Shown here one piece after another: positions 47,904 through 60,110 of a stretch of DNA of 64,000 nucleotides (its first letter is position 1; the number at the start of each line of letters is the position of its first letter). The notes beneath the pieces are model-generated. The model was not told the origin of the DNA, ran no database searches, and worked only from the letters and a program-made list of their open reading frames with translations. Source of the DNA: Hirsutella rhossiliensis (taxonomy: Eukaryota > Ascomycota > Sordariomycetes > Hypocreales > Ophiocordycipitaceae); the NCBI RefSeq assembly GCF_020360975.1, contig NW_025408674.1:2170001-2234000 (forward strand), written 5' to 3'. The position numbers and the translations under genes were made by a program.

Positions 47904-48471
47904 TATAAGGAACGGTGTTCCTACTATAAATAAAGTAGCTATAATATACTCTCCCGATTATATAAGCTAATAAGTAGTATATTAATTATAGATAAAATCT
48001 TATCCTATAGAGCGAGAATCGCTCGTTATCCTATATATTATTATGCATTAAACGGGTTGCCGGTTATCGTATAATCGGGAATTAAAGGAATAGAGCTAGC
48101 TTAGAATGCTAGCTAAGACCTCTTAAGAATACCGGCACGACTAACCTCCTTTAAACATAAATATTAGTAGAACTAAGACACTTTTAGATTTACTCGAGGT
48201 ATCACGGAATTCCCTAGTCTTAGGGCTATACGGCAGCCTAAATCTAGTCCTAAAAGGTTCTTCCGTTTAGCTATAATTATCTATATAAGATAGTATATCC
48301 GCTAGTAGATAGATAGAGAATTATAAACTTTAATACCTCTTCTATATACTAATATATTACTAATAAATTCTATTAAAATTCCTACCTTATACTCCTTCTT
48401 CCCCTTTATTATATAGTCTTATATAATCCCTTAATTTCCTAAAATTCCGCTTTTACTTATATACCTTTAGA
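47904..48471 (+). repeat. Solo LTR of Copia D (568 bp, plus)
   Basis: Bounded by CTATA at 47899-47903 and 48472-48476, a perfect 5-bp target duplication. It starts TATAAGGAACGGTGTTCC and ends CCTTTAGA. It is in opposite orientation to the other D LTRs. It keeps more CpA/TpG than F1 around it (for example near 48050, ATGCATTAAACGGGTTGCCG). Presumed product of LTR-LTR recombination. Confidence 0.9.
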
Positions 48472-49599
48472 CTATAATACTTAGTAGCTTACTTCTCTTA
48501 AAGGGTAAAGGCGCTCTAGGTTTAGAAAATAGTAATACTTAAGGAAGCGCGGGATAGTTAAGCGCTATATAAAGGATTAATAAGGAATAAATATACCTTT
48601 AAGGTAATATACTAACTATCCTTAGTAAAGGAATAAGCCTTCTAAGATATTATAAATACTCTTATAAAACTAATATAGCTATACTATTTTAACCTATAAT
48701 AGCTATTATTCCTATAAATTAACGCTAGCTACGGGCTAAGCTTTATAGTAGTAGCCTTTTACTTAGTACTAAGGGTAGACTAGAACCTAAGAAGAACCTT
48801 ACCTTAAATAAGTATCTAGCTAATCCTTTACCTTAGTAAATACTTAACTAGTAGAGAGCCTAGATACTAGCTTACTAAACTTAAAGTTACCTATATTTCC
48901 TAGGCTTATTAAAAGCTTTAGTTAAATATTATCTTTACTTTATTACTAAAGGTCGTTATATTAACTAACTACGCCGCTATAAGTATAATCTTAAAGTAAT
49001 TATTACTATTTACTATTAGTATAAAGATAAATAATTAGCTTATACTTACTTTATAGTACCTTAGCTAGTTTCCCTTAAAGGTTTACTATATTCCTAGAAC
49101 TATAAATATATTTATTAATATACTATCTTAACTACTATCTATAATACCTAGGAAATATAAACCTAGGAAATTAAACTATATTTAGGAAGATAAAGCGCTA
49201 GTTAAATATATATATATAGTTATAAAATCCTTTATTTAACCTAACCTATACTAAAAGATCTAAGATATATATATAAAAGAACTTAAGTAAGCTAGTATAC
49301 TAAAGTAGCTTAAAAGCAATAAGTCTTAGGTTAGTCTCTTATTTATTTAATAGAATAAGTTACTTTACCTAGTTAAGTTTAAAGGTCGTTATTAGCTCTA
49401 TATCTTTACTACTTATACTAAGGAAATTATCGCTAATAACTATATATATAAATTTTACCTTAAATAGTAAAAGATATAAGTAGAGTTATCCTTTATATTT
49501 ACTATTACTAGCCTTAAGAAACTTATTAATAGCTTTATTAATAAGTATAATACTTACTATAGGAACTAAACTAACTAGTTAAAGGCCCTTAGTAAGTTA

Positions 49600-50130
49600 G
49601 TTTTAATTACGTCCCTAGCCTTACCTTTTTATATAATTACTATAGATTTTATAATAAGGCTCTTAAACGTTTTTATAGACTAAACTCTATAAATACTACC
49701 TATTAAGGTCTATTATAATATACTACTTATAGTAACTAATAAGTTCTTAAAAATAAAGCTCTTTATCTTAGGCTATAACTAGTTTACTATAAAGGACTAA
49801 GCTAAGGTATTATTTACTAAGTTAATACGCTATAATTAAAGGATTCCTACTTAGATTATCTTTAACTAAGACCCTAAGTTCCTTTTAGCGTTTTAAAAAG
49901 GACTATAGATAGTATATAGGTCTAAGTTACTAGTATCTATAGCTTAGTATACCTAGACTAACAGCCTATTAAAATAATATAACTAGGTAGTTAAAACTAT
50001 ACTTTAGTTCTTTATAACTAACTTCCTATCCTATTAATAGGTCGATGCGTTATTATTACTTTAATTTACCCTTAATAACTCTTACTCCTTAATAATTAAT
50101 ACCTCTCTAAGTAAGCTACTAACTAGGATA
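49600..50130 (+). pseudogene. F1 integrase relic
   Basis: The plus-strand frame gives IFN, a stop, then DPKFLLAF (family: SDRDPRF.S.FW), a TNSLLK segment (family: QTDGQTER), and FTLNNSYSLIINTSL (family: EFAYNNS.H.ST..SPF). Only RIP stops interrupt it. Catalytic Asp of the TDG box is Asn. Sequence continues to 50274 with the C-terminal part. Confidence 0.85.
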
Positions 50131-50274
50131 TAAATAAATAATAGTAAGCGATACCTTAAAGAAAGCCCCTTATAAAGGGATAGGGAGATACTTTAAGACT
50201 AAGCTAGGATCTTAATCGCTTTAGCTTAAGTAAAAATAAAAAAGCAGTATAATATAAAGTACTATAATAACTAG

Positions 50275-50732
50275 TATTATTTCTAAGGGATAAACCTATT
50301 AAGGGGTTTATATTAATAGATATAATAAGGCGTAGTCTAAGTAATAATAAGTATATTATACTAGTAATAAGTTAAAAGTTATAGATTATAAACTATAACT
50401 AAGTAATTAGAATTAAAGATAGAATTATAATAAAGATCTATAATAAAAGCTAGAAAGCTATCTATTTAAAGGAGTAAAAGTAGGTAGCTATATATACCTA
50501 TAAAGACTATCCTTAGATCGCGGTCTTAGCTTTAATCCCCTTTATAGCTTACTATAACTTACTTATAAGCTATACTCCTAAGTAGTAATCTATCTATATA
50601 AAGCTTACTTAGCTTATATACGCTCTAGGTAAGCTAAGCCTAAGTAACTTCTTATCTTAACTATTATTCTAAGCCGCCTTATTATATAAATATAGCTAGC
50701 TCTCTTATAACCTACTAACTATAGTTATAATA
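50275..50732 (-). repeat. GyA copy 3 3' LTR (458 bp)
   Basis: TATTATTTCT...TTATAATA. Same length as the copy 2 LTR and aligned over its whole length. To its right, on the minus strand, AAAAGAAAGGGAGA precedes the LTR as a polypurine tract (about 50739-50755). Confidence 0.88.
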
Positions 50733-52039
50733 TAATATCTCCCTTTCTTTTAGTCTTATCTATAAGACCTATTATTACCTTAGCCGCTATATATAAATAT
50801 ACTTTTATTATATATATATATATTCCCTATTTATCCTTTTTATCCTTTAAGATATACTACTAATAGTATATTTAGTTATATATTAAAGGATTATTTTTAT
50901 AAGACCTTTAAGCGTATTTATTTAGCTAAGTCTATTAATCGTTTTAGTTTTAATATTATACTATATTCTTTTTATTCGTTATATAGCTTTAGCTATAAAA
51001 TACTAAAGAAATCTTTTAAGTATACTAAATATATATAATAAGGTCGTTCTTATAATATATTAAGTATAGCGATTAGCTCTTATAAGTAACTTTATTATCC
51101 TACTTATTATTTATAGCTAATATATTTCTTAGTATCTTAAATAAATCTAAAGTTTAATCGAAAAAAAAAATTTACTAAGGAGCGAATATTAAAAGCTTAA
51201 GCTAACCTAAATAAAGCCTTAGCTTCTTTAGCGCGGCTTTACTATTAAAAGCGCTTATTAAAAATAAAGGGTACTAAGATAGTTTATTAAGGTCTTTATT
51301 CCTTAAATAACCTTAATAAAGCTAAGCGCTAAGAATCTAAAGTAGTAGTCGATATTTAGTCTATAGGTAGATTTAATATAATTAATTAGAATACTATTAG
51401 TTTATTAAGCGATTTTATAATACCTAAGGTAGATTTTATTAGTAAAACTATTAAAGTAAAGAACTATAGTAAGTTAAGTACTTAAGTAGTTCCTAGGTAT
51501 TTTCCTTTAGTTTATATCCCTTTTACTTAATAAGGTATTCTTATTACTAACCTTATTTTCTTATATTTAGTATTTATTTAGCTTTATCTTTTTAATTATT
51601 ATTAACTTTAATTTTATCTTATAGTTTAGCGTTTTATAGTACTAGTTTTAATAATAAGATATAAAATATTAAGTATATCTATATTATTATTAGTAGTAAA
51701 AGTTCGGAGTTAACTTTTAAAATAGTTTTCTTAACCTTAAACGGTCTAAGTTTCTTAAAATCTAATTTATTACTTAGTTATTTTATTTTAATATTTCGTT
51801 ATATAAAGTAGACTATATCTCTTTCTTAAAAGATTAGTCCTTATAATCGTTTTTAATTATATAAATATTTATTTTTTAACGAATTAAAGTTCTTATTATA
51901 TTTCTTTATATAATTTTTATAGCTAATCTACTTATAGTATCGCTTATCTTACTTATAGTCCTTATTAAGTAACTATAAATACTTCTAGGTTATATTTATA
52001 ATTAGTATATATTAATAAGAGCTTAGTTATTTTTATAAC

Positions 52040-52640
52040 TAAGCTATTATAAGCTAGTTATACTATTAGTAGCTATTTAACTTAATTATTTTATTTATAG
52101 CTAATATAGTATTATAAATATTATTTAAGCGTTTAGTTAAGTCGTTTTATTTATCTATTTATTTATAGGTAATAAGCTATACTAAGCTTATATTTCGTCC
52201 TTAATTATACTATAAAAGCTTACTAAAATTTAGCTATAAATATACTTCCTTTATTAAAGATAATCTCGTTTAATAGTCCGTAATTACTAATCATTATTTA
52301 TAGGAATATATAAACTATCTCTTTTATATTGCTTACTTTTTTATATAGTAAAAAGTATCAATACTTTATTAATCTATTAATAATAATAAATATACTATTA
52401 TACTTAATATTAGTTATAAGTTCTTTTAATAGTTATAGCTTTATAATATAGTTAAAAGCTATTAAATCCTATAGTTTCTTTAGTACTAGTAGCAGTTATA
52501 ATTCTTTATATAGTTTATATCGTTTAGCTTTACTTTATATATAAAGTTTATATTCTTTAATAACTTATTATACTACTTCTTTAAGCTATAAGAGGTTATA
52601 TTATTATTAAATCTATTTTATTATTCTTTAGATTCCTTAA
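52040..52640 (-). pseudogene. GyA copy 3 integrase relic
   Basis: The clearest GyA integrase reading: minus strand KAKRYKLYKEL (family: C..C...K..), then IFIIINRLIKY, MISNYGLLNEII, FNKGSIFIAKF and LNQTLE. All match the Gypsy core, with Asp to Asn in both aspartate boxes. The sequence left of it to 50733 should be the integrase C-terminus, but no motif is legible. Confidence 0.85.
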
Positions 52641-52699
52641 TATCTATATATTAAATATTTATATATATCTTATATAACTTTATCTTATAATAATAATAG

Positions 52700-55100
52700 T
52701 ATCTAGATTTTATTTTTATATATTAAAACTTTTAAATATTCTATATTATATTTATTTAGTACTTTATATTCTTTTATTTATTTTAGGATCTTTTAATATA
52801 TTAAGTTATTAGGTTATACTTTAAATATTATATTTAGCTATTATTATTAGTAGTTCTTATTTTCGTTAATTACTAAGAGCTATCCTTTTACTATAAGTAC
52901 TCTTATATTATAGTTACTTTATTAACTAAGGGTATTAGCTTAACTATTTTCTATTGCTTTTTATAGGTTATTTTATAGTTAAATTTTAATATATATTTAG
53001 CCTATTAAATCTATCTTCTATTTAATTATTATATTATTATAAAGTATAAGATATTCTTATAATTTATATAGACCTTAACTTTATACTTACTTTTAAAAAA
53101 GTAGTCTTAAAATTCCTTAAAAGCTTAAATAATTATAAGGAATTCTTTATTATAAATAAGGTAATTAAGTTCTACGCTATATAGCTCTTTTAAGTAGAAT
53201 ATAATTAGTTATAGCCTTCCTTTATTATCTTTTTATCCGATTTATACTCTTAAAGTAAAGTCTAATATATTAGTTTTAAGTTCGATTTATCGTTTTAGAT
53301 TAAAGGTAGTTAAGACTAGTTCTTATATAATCGTAGTTTTAATATATTTAAAAGATTCGTTATCTTTATTATCCTATATAAATTCTTTTTCCTTCTTTAT
53401 TAAGTTATATAATAATACTATTATATTTCTTAAATCTTTAATAAATCGTTAGTAGTAATTTATAAATCCTAGGAAACTTTATATATCCTTAATATTCTTT
53501 AATATTAGCTATTTTTTAACTAAGTTAATCTTATTTTATTATATTTATATCTCTCTTAGTAAGATTATATATCTAAGGAAGTCTACTTCTTATATATAGA
53601 ACTTACTTTTCTTTAGTTTAACTAATAACTTTATATTCTAAACTATATAGAGTACCTTATAAATATATTCTTTATATTCTTTTAAGGTATCTAAGAATAT
53701 TAAGATATTATCTAAGTATACTACTATAAAGATATCTAAGTATTCGTATAGGATATTTTTAATTATCTATTAAAAGGTAGCTAGTATATTTATAAGTCTA
53801 AATAGTATTACTAGATATTTAAATAGTCTAAATTTCGTTTTAAAGGCTATTATTTATTTATATCCCTTTTTTATATATATTAAGTTATAGGCGCCTCTAA
53901 GGTTAAAGGCTATAAACTATTTTTTACTATATAGTTAATCTTATAGTTTTAATATAAGCCGTAATAGTATTTAGTCCTTTATTATAATATTATTTAAGCG
54001 TTTATAGTTAATTACTAGTTATAGCTTACTATTTTTCTTTAAAATAAATATAACTAAGTAGCTTACTTTAAATATTAACGTTTATATATATCCCTTTTAT
54101 AGATTCTTATTAAGGTAGTCGTATAGCGTTTATAGTTACTTTTCGTTTAAGTTATAGATCTTATAAAACGTTAGTATTATTCTATCCTTAAGATAAATTT
54201 TATAGTCTTATTAGCTATATTTAAGTAACCTTATCTTAAGTTCTTCCTTAAAGAGTTTATTATATTTCTAGTATTCCTAAGGGACGTTCTTTATTTTATT
54301 TAATAGGCTTTATTCTTTCTTTTAAGAGCTAGTTTCTCTTAACTTAAGCTCTTTATTAAATTATTCTTAAGGTATATAAGCAAAAGCGGAATTTTAGGAA
54401 ATCAAGGAATCACGTAAGACTACGTAATAGAGGGGAAGAAGGAGTATAAGGTAGGATTTTCAATAGAATTTATTAGTAGTATATTAGTATATAGAAGAGG
54501 TGTTAAAGTTAATAATGCTCTATCTATCTACTAGCGGACATACTATCTTATATAGATAATTATAGCTAAACGGAAGAACCTTTCGGGACTAGATTTAGGC
54601 TGCCGTATAGCCCTAAGACTAGGGAATTCTATAATACCTCGAGTAAATCTAGAAGTGTCTTAGTTCTACTAATATTTATGTTTAAAGGAGGTTGGTCGTG
54701 CCGGTGTTCTTAAGAGGTCTTAGCTAGTATTCTAAGCTAGCTCTATTCCTTCGATTCCCGATTATACGATAACCGGCAACCCGTTTAATATATAATAACA
54801 TATAAAATAACGAGCGATTCTTACTTTATAGGATAAGATTTTATCTATAATTAATATACTACTTATTAGCTTATATAATCGGGAGAGTATATTATAGCTG
54901 TTTTATTTATAGTAGGAACACCGTTCCTTATAATTATTTAAGGTCTTTCTTTAAAGTAATAATAACTCTTTAAATCTTTATATTATATCCTTTATTTTAT
55001 TTATATCGGATACTAAGTTATATAGCTATATTAGTTAGTATATAAGTCTTATTAATCGATTTTATTATATCCGCTAGATCGGTTACTATTTTTATTTATA
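52700..55100 (-). pseudogene. GyA copy 3 RT/RNase H relic, split by a solo LTR
   Basis: RNase H at about 52700-53230 and RT at 53230-55050, interrupted at 54365-54932 by the solo LTR of D. Without it the sequence aligns to copies 1 and 2 without a gap apart from the ATTAT duplication. Confidence 0.8.
54365..54932 (-). repeat. Solo LTR of Copia D (568 bp, minus), lightly mutated
   Basis: ATTAT at 54360-54364 and 54933-54937 is a perfect 5-bp target duplication. It keeps many CpA and TpG, for example ATCAAGGAATCACG near 54400 and GTTGGTCGTGCCGGTGTTC near 54690, in contrast to the GyA sequence on both sides. It has exactly the same length as the solo LTR at 47904-48471. Confidence 0.92.
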
Positions 55101-55249
55101 TTGCTAAAGTCTATAATAATTTACTTAAAAGGTTATCCCTTTTATCTTATTTAAAAGCTAAATTATTATAAAGTTTTACTTTCTCTTAAATTTATTAGTC
55201 CTAGAAACTTATATCTTTATTTTAATATAGCTAGCTAGTTTTCTAGTTA

Positions 55250-55560
55250 ATTAATAGGTTGCTCTCCTATAACTATAGAAGCCTTAATATAAAGTCTTAA
55301 TTTTTAATATCTATAATATTAAAGTTAACTTATTTATTATAGCCCTAGATATTAATATTAAGGTAATTAATCTTTATATTAATAATTCTATTATTATAGT
55401 TAAAGGCCTCTCTTTTAATATTTATAAGTTTATATAGATCTTTCTTATATTATTATATAAGTTAATAATAATTAATAACTTTAAGTAAAATATAATTACT
55501 TATTACGTTATAGTCTAAAAGTTTATATATATAATATCTTATAATTTAGATATCTAATAC
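55250..55560 (-). pseudogene. GyA copy 3 protease relic
   Basis: Aligned with the protease of copies 1 and 2. The active-site loop codons near 55490-55520 are further mutated (CGCGCTATAG of copy 1 is TACGTTATAG here). Confidence 0.65.
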
Positions 55561-56499
55561 TATTTAGTTACTATAGCTTACTATTACTATATATAAGGTC
55601 CTTAAACTTATTATATTATACTAGTTTATAGCCCTTTTATAGATAATATACCTTATTTTTTACTTAGTCCTTATTTATTTTATTTAGGTATTCTTCTTTA
55701 ATTTATTATTAATATTATTTCTTTTTATTTTTATTATATAGTATTATATTAAGGCTTAAGAGACTAATTTCTTATAGCTAATTAAAGATTACTTATTTCT
55801 TAATACTATATTATTTATATTATACTACTTTATAGTTAATTATATACTATACTTTATAATTCTATTTATTTTTATACTAAAAGTTAAGTTTTTATTTAGC
55901 GTCTTTTTATTTTTTATATAGTATTTATATATCGATTTTTCCTTAGTTAAATATAGCTTATAGCCTTTATACTTATTACTAATAATCTTTTAATATACCG
56001 TTATATTATTTATACTATACTTATACCTTTTTATATTTATAAACTCTATAGTTTAGGTATATATATTTATTATAATTTTCTTTATTATATTTAACTTATT
56101 ATATAAGTCTATAAAAGATTAAGGGTTTAAATACCTTAAAGTAAGTAGCTTTATACTATTCCTTTATTTTAGCGTATTTATAAATTCTATATATCTTTAA
56201 AAGATATATTATTAATAAACTATAATTGTTATAGTATTTAAGTAGTATACTATAATTAAGTTCTAATAATATAACTTAGTTATTTAAGTAGCGTTAATCG
56301 ACTTTCTAGTAGTTTAGTTCTATACTTAGGTAGGGTTTAGAAAGTACTTATCCTTTAAACCTAACTAAGAAAGCGTTATATTATACCTTTATCTAAAAGT
56401 ATATTATATAATTTAGGTAGATATATAATATCTATAAAATATACTTATAGTACTTATAAGTAAGTAGTATTTATAGATTATCTTTAAATTCTCCTTATA

Positions 56500-57117
56500 G
56501 TTACTATTCTTATTATAGAGCTATAAAGGTATCGACTATAGCGATAGCTATAATATAGTCTCTTTTATATAGTACTAGTTAATATTAAATTAATATAGCT
56601 TATTACTTTTCTATAAGAATTTAAGGTATTTATTAGGTTCTAATTTTAAGTATTTCTTTAAATTCTTTAAAGTATAAAGTATATTCTTTAATTATAGTAT
56701 TTTCCCTTAGTAGTAAGGGTAGTAATATAAGTTCGTTCTTATCTTTTATTTTTCTAGGTATTTCTTATTCTTTAAAGCTTATATCGTTAATACCTCGTTA
56801 TTCCTTTTTAGGTTATTATCTAAGTTTTATAAGTATAAGGGCTATATCTATATCTTCTTTACTATATTATTTATAGACTGCTTATTATTATTATCGATTT
56901 TTATTTTATAGGTCTTCTTAGAATCTTTTACTATTCGTCTTAATCTAGTCTTAAAAGACTCCTTTAAGATATAGGTATTTTAATTCTATAAATTTAACTT
57001 ATTTTTATATTTTAAGATCCCTTTATTATATTATTATAATAGTTTTCTTTAATAGCTTTAAGACCTATCTAATACCGTTCTTATTACTTAAGTATACTAT
57101 ATATTTATCGTTATAGT
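56500..57117 (-). pseudogene. GyA copy 3 Gag relic (right part beyond the compound insertion)
   Basis: Contains sequence between gag and protease. The reading is cut at 57117 and resumes at 63848-64000, where the codons of the zinc knuckle (about 63961-64000) appear. The N-terminal gag domain is outside the window. Confidence 0.7.
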
Positions 57118-57190
57118 TATTACGTATACTATATACGTTAATTAATACTATTACTTATATCTAATAGGTAGATATATCTTTTTCGTAATA
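57118..57190 (+). repeat. 73-bp LTR, left copy
   Basis: TATTACGTATACTATATACG ... CTTTTTCGTAATA. It is the RIPed form of TGTTACG...CGTAACA. Same length as the right copy, with differences nearly all of the C/T or G/A kind. The mirror-like GTATACTATATAC lies near its start. Confidence 0.88.
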
Positions 57191-57290
57191 GTTATAAGCT
57201 TAGGCGGAGGGGTTACCCTTCTAGGAACTTCTTAGTAACTACGTACGTACTTCTAGCTAGCCTAGCGTATATTACCTAAAGGCCTATAGT

Positions 57291-57767
57291 TATCGCGAAG
57301 CGTAGCTTAATTTCGTAGTTCTCGGAGATATCCCTTAGTATAAGGGACCTAGGAAGCTAAAAAACAGGTTTTAAGGAAGGAGCTAAAAGGAGGTATAGAA
57401 AGGAGGGTAGGGGTAAGAAGGGAAGCAGAAGTAGCGATAGCTTCCTATAGAGGTAGCGAAAGATAAGACGGATATACCGGCAACGGCTAGAAAGGAAGGG
57501 AAAAACCGGTAAAAAGCTTAGTAGTCGAAAGGATATTAGTAGCTTCTTTAAGTAGGATCTCCTTTATTAATCGAGATACTAAATAGGTATAAAGAAGGGC
57601 GTTAGATAGAGGAAAGAAGGATAATTAAGGCAATATATTAATTACTCCCCTACCTTTATTACTGCTCCTATAAGAATTAAATCTCTCTGCCTTACTTATC
57701 CGACCCCTTACTTTTAATTTTACCTTTATATATTTTATATATACTTCTTATATCTCTCTTCGTAAGA
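57291..57767 (+). repeat. Copia P 5' LTR (about 477 bp)
   Basis: Begins TATCGCGAAGCGTAGC and ends before GTTATAAGCCCGGG. It aligns with 62877-63341 and, inverted, with the 483-bp LTRs of W. TATA-like AT stretch at 57725-57745. Confidence 0.82.
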
Positions 57768-57912
57768 GTTATAAGCCCGGGAGGAATAGAATTCCTATAC
57801 CTTCCGGCTACTATAAAAGGCACCTTTCTTATATCCCTTATAGCTTCCTTTTACCCCTCTTACTAGAAAAGCCGATTTTTAACTAACTCTTTTACCTTTC
57901 CCCGTAATAATA

Positions 57913-58860
57913 ACGAAAATCGACTCCTTTGCTATCCCTATAGTCCGTAGGACGATTCTTATAGAGCCCTAAGATTAGGATAAGTAGGTAAAGGAGCTAC
58001 GGGCTCGTATAGATAGAACTATCTATAATTTAGTCTTCTTTAATAAGCAGGACCCTCTCGAGCCCCCTCTTTATCCTAGGGCAACGGAATTTATAGAAGG
58101 AGTATCCTTCTTCTCCGAGCTAACCTCCGTATAGTAGAGAGCTTTTTCTGCTGCCTTAGGTAACTACGAGAGTTACCGTAAGGAATACCTTTACGAGACG
58201 AAGCTACTAACTACCGTACGCACGGCAATAACGGAATCCGTTAGTGCTATAAAGCTAATTACTCTTCGAGAGGAAGAGACTCCTAGGTAGTGGATTTTAA
58301 AGCTCGAGACCTCGATAGCTCCCTCGAGGGGATATATAACTAACCGTATTAGGAAGACCTATACGGCCTACTTAGGAGCTTTTTCTACTAGGAACCTACT
58401 AGCTTCTTCGTAGCTAGCTAAGTAAGAAGAAATCCTCGAGGAAGCTAACTAATACTTCCTTATAGAAGCTCTTTCCGGCTAGTAGCTATAGGATATATCT
58501 CTACTAATAAAGCCTATTAGTAACGGTTACTCGACTATCTTTCGAGAGGCTAGCTAGGAACTAAACGAAGAGGCTGCTAGAGTATAATAGTAAGTAGTCT
58601 TATTCCTTCGTAGCTAGCACTCGACCTAGACGGCTCGACCTGCTGCCCTAGTAGCTGCTAGAGCCCCTATTGCTGCGGCTCCCGCTGCTGCTGCTGCGGC
58701 TGTTGCTCCTTCGGCTCCTCCTCCCTCGAGAGCCTTAACCCCGTCTTTAACGGCTGCCCCGGTCCCGGCTCCGCCTCTTGCTCCGGGCCCGGCCCCGGTC
58801 CCGTTAGTTAGACCGGCCCGACTAGTCCCCTAATAGACCTTTTAGTCCGTTAGTCGAAAA
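57913..58860 (+). pseudogene. Copia P Gag relic with Ala/Pro hinge
   Basis: A plus-strand frame (starts congruent to 1 modulo 3) reads for more than 300 codons with stops only at Gln/Trp-type positions: TKIDSFAIPIVRRTIL at 57913, EPPLYPRATEFIEGVSFF, TAITESVSAIKLITLREEE. From 58621 comes a hinge of Ala and Pro (RPAALVAARAPIAAAPAAAA, then PVPAPPLAPGPAPVP). It occupies the Gag position of a Copia element. No standard zinc knuckle is evident just after it; a Cys-containing stretch near 59005 might be a remnant. The start codon is not preserved. Confidence 0.72.
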
Positions 58861-59639
58861 ATTAAGGAACTAGTCGAAATCGAACCTCTTTATTAAAATT
58901 AGTAATAAGGGGTAAAAAGGGGAGGTTTTTAAGCAGACCTTCTAGATTAGGACGAGGATTCCTTAAAGAAACGAAAGACTAAGCGAAACGGCTGCCTAGC
59001 CTATAAATCCCTAGGCTATCGGTTATTATAATGCTAGTAGGTCTTCGAGGAAAACCGACCTAAAGGATTTAACCCTTTAAAGAGGCTATAAGAAACGATA
59101 TAATAGTCTCTTAAGGAGGATCCCTCGTTATAGAAGAAGATAGACGAGATTCGGGTTACTAAGAAATAGTAACTAATAACGCCGCTGCCCTTATTCGAGC
59201 TGTAAATTCAAGGAAAAATCGTTAGTATAGTAAATCCGGCCTTTATCTTCCCTACGGATTAATAAGGCTAAGACCAACCGTTAGAGCGCTCCGATTATCC
59301 CCTACGAAAATCAGCTATCCTTAACTCTAGTGCTTCCCTCGATATTTATAATATAGTCTTATAATTCCGGTCCTTTAAGAAGGCACGGAGGGAATACCTT
59401 ATTGCCGGGGAATTATCCGTATAGATAGAGGGATATAGAAGGGTGAATTTTACGGGGTAGGTTTAAAGGACCCTCTTCCGGCAGCCTAAGGAGACGGTCT
59501 TCTTTAGCACGCACGACTTAGTTACCCGGGCCCCCTAGCTTTATATAAGCTAGGCTAATAATAGGGCGTACGAATAAGGGGCCTAAAGACCGTCGAATAT
59601 AAATACTATAGCTAAGGAAAGACTAGGAGACGAATTTCT

Positions 59640-60110
59640 AGACGCACCTTAATACGGCCGGACTAGCCGTATAAGGAAATTTAAGTCGATTAGACCGACG
59701 TCTCTAAGGACTAGGAAAGCTTCGTTAGGGTAATGTTTTTTATAGACGCTTTTTTAGGGATAGTTTTCCCCTATTTCTTACGGACCTACCTAAGTAAGTA
59801 TAACTAGTCTGCCCTCCTAGACTTCGTTAACTAGATAAAATCCTACTTTAGCTATAAGGTAAAGAAGATACGGTCTAACGGAGAGCTATTTACGAAGGAT
59901 ATCTTAAATTAGCTTCGAAAAGGGCATTTACCCTCCTTAGCACCGAATACCTAGGCCTAGAACGGAGGGGTAGAAAGATTAAGGGGTGCTATAATAGAAA
60001 GGGCCCGTATAATAAGACTTACTATAAGGCTTCTATACGACCTTTAGAGGGAAGTCGTTAAGACCGCCTATTACCTTCGGAACCGGACCCCTAGGGACCC
60101 TAAGGACCCT
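59640..60110 (+). pseudogene. Copia P integrase core relic
   Basis: Plus-strand frame (0 modulo 3): DVSKD, a stop, ESFVRVMFFIDAFLGIVFPY from 59697, then YLSKYN, VKKIRSNGELFTKDIL, LAPNT and NGGVERLRGAIIERARI. These are the three catalytic surroundings of a Copia integrase: first Asp kept in FFIDAF, second Asp now Asn in RSNGEL, Glu kept in NGGVER. It shares its frame with the reverse transcriptase but not with Gag. The pre-integrase part is damaged by the 265-bp deletion at about 59460. Confidence 0.9.

Larger units (their letters stand above)
43465..50274 (+). mobile_element. Gypsy element F1, plus strand (3' end cut by GyA3)
   Basis: Plus-strand Gypsy relic: block G as 5' LTR, gag region (about 44200-46000), protease/RT (about 46500-47900), RNase H, integrase (to about 50130). 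It is interrupted by a solo LTR of D at 47904-48471 (target duplication CTATA) and cut at 50274 by GyA copy 3. F2 to the left is an inverted partial copy of the same family. Confidence 0.78.
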
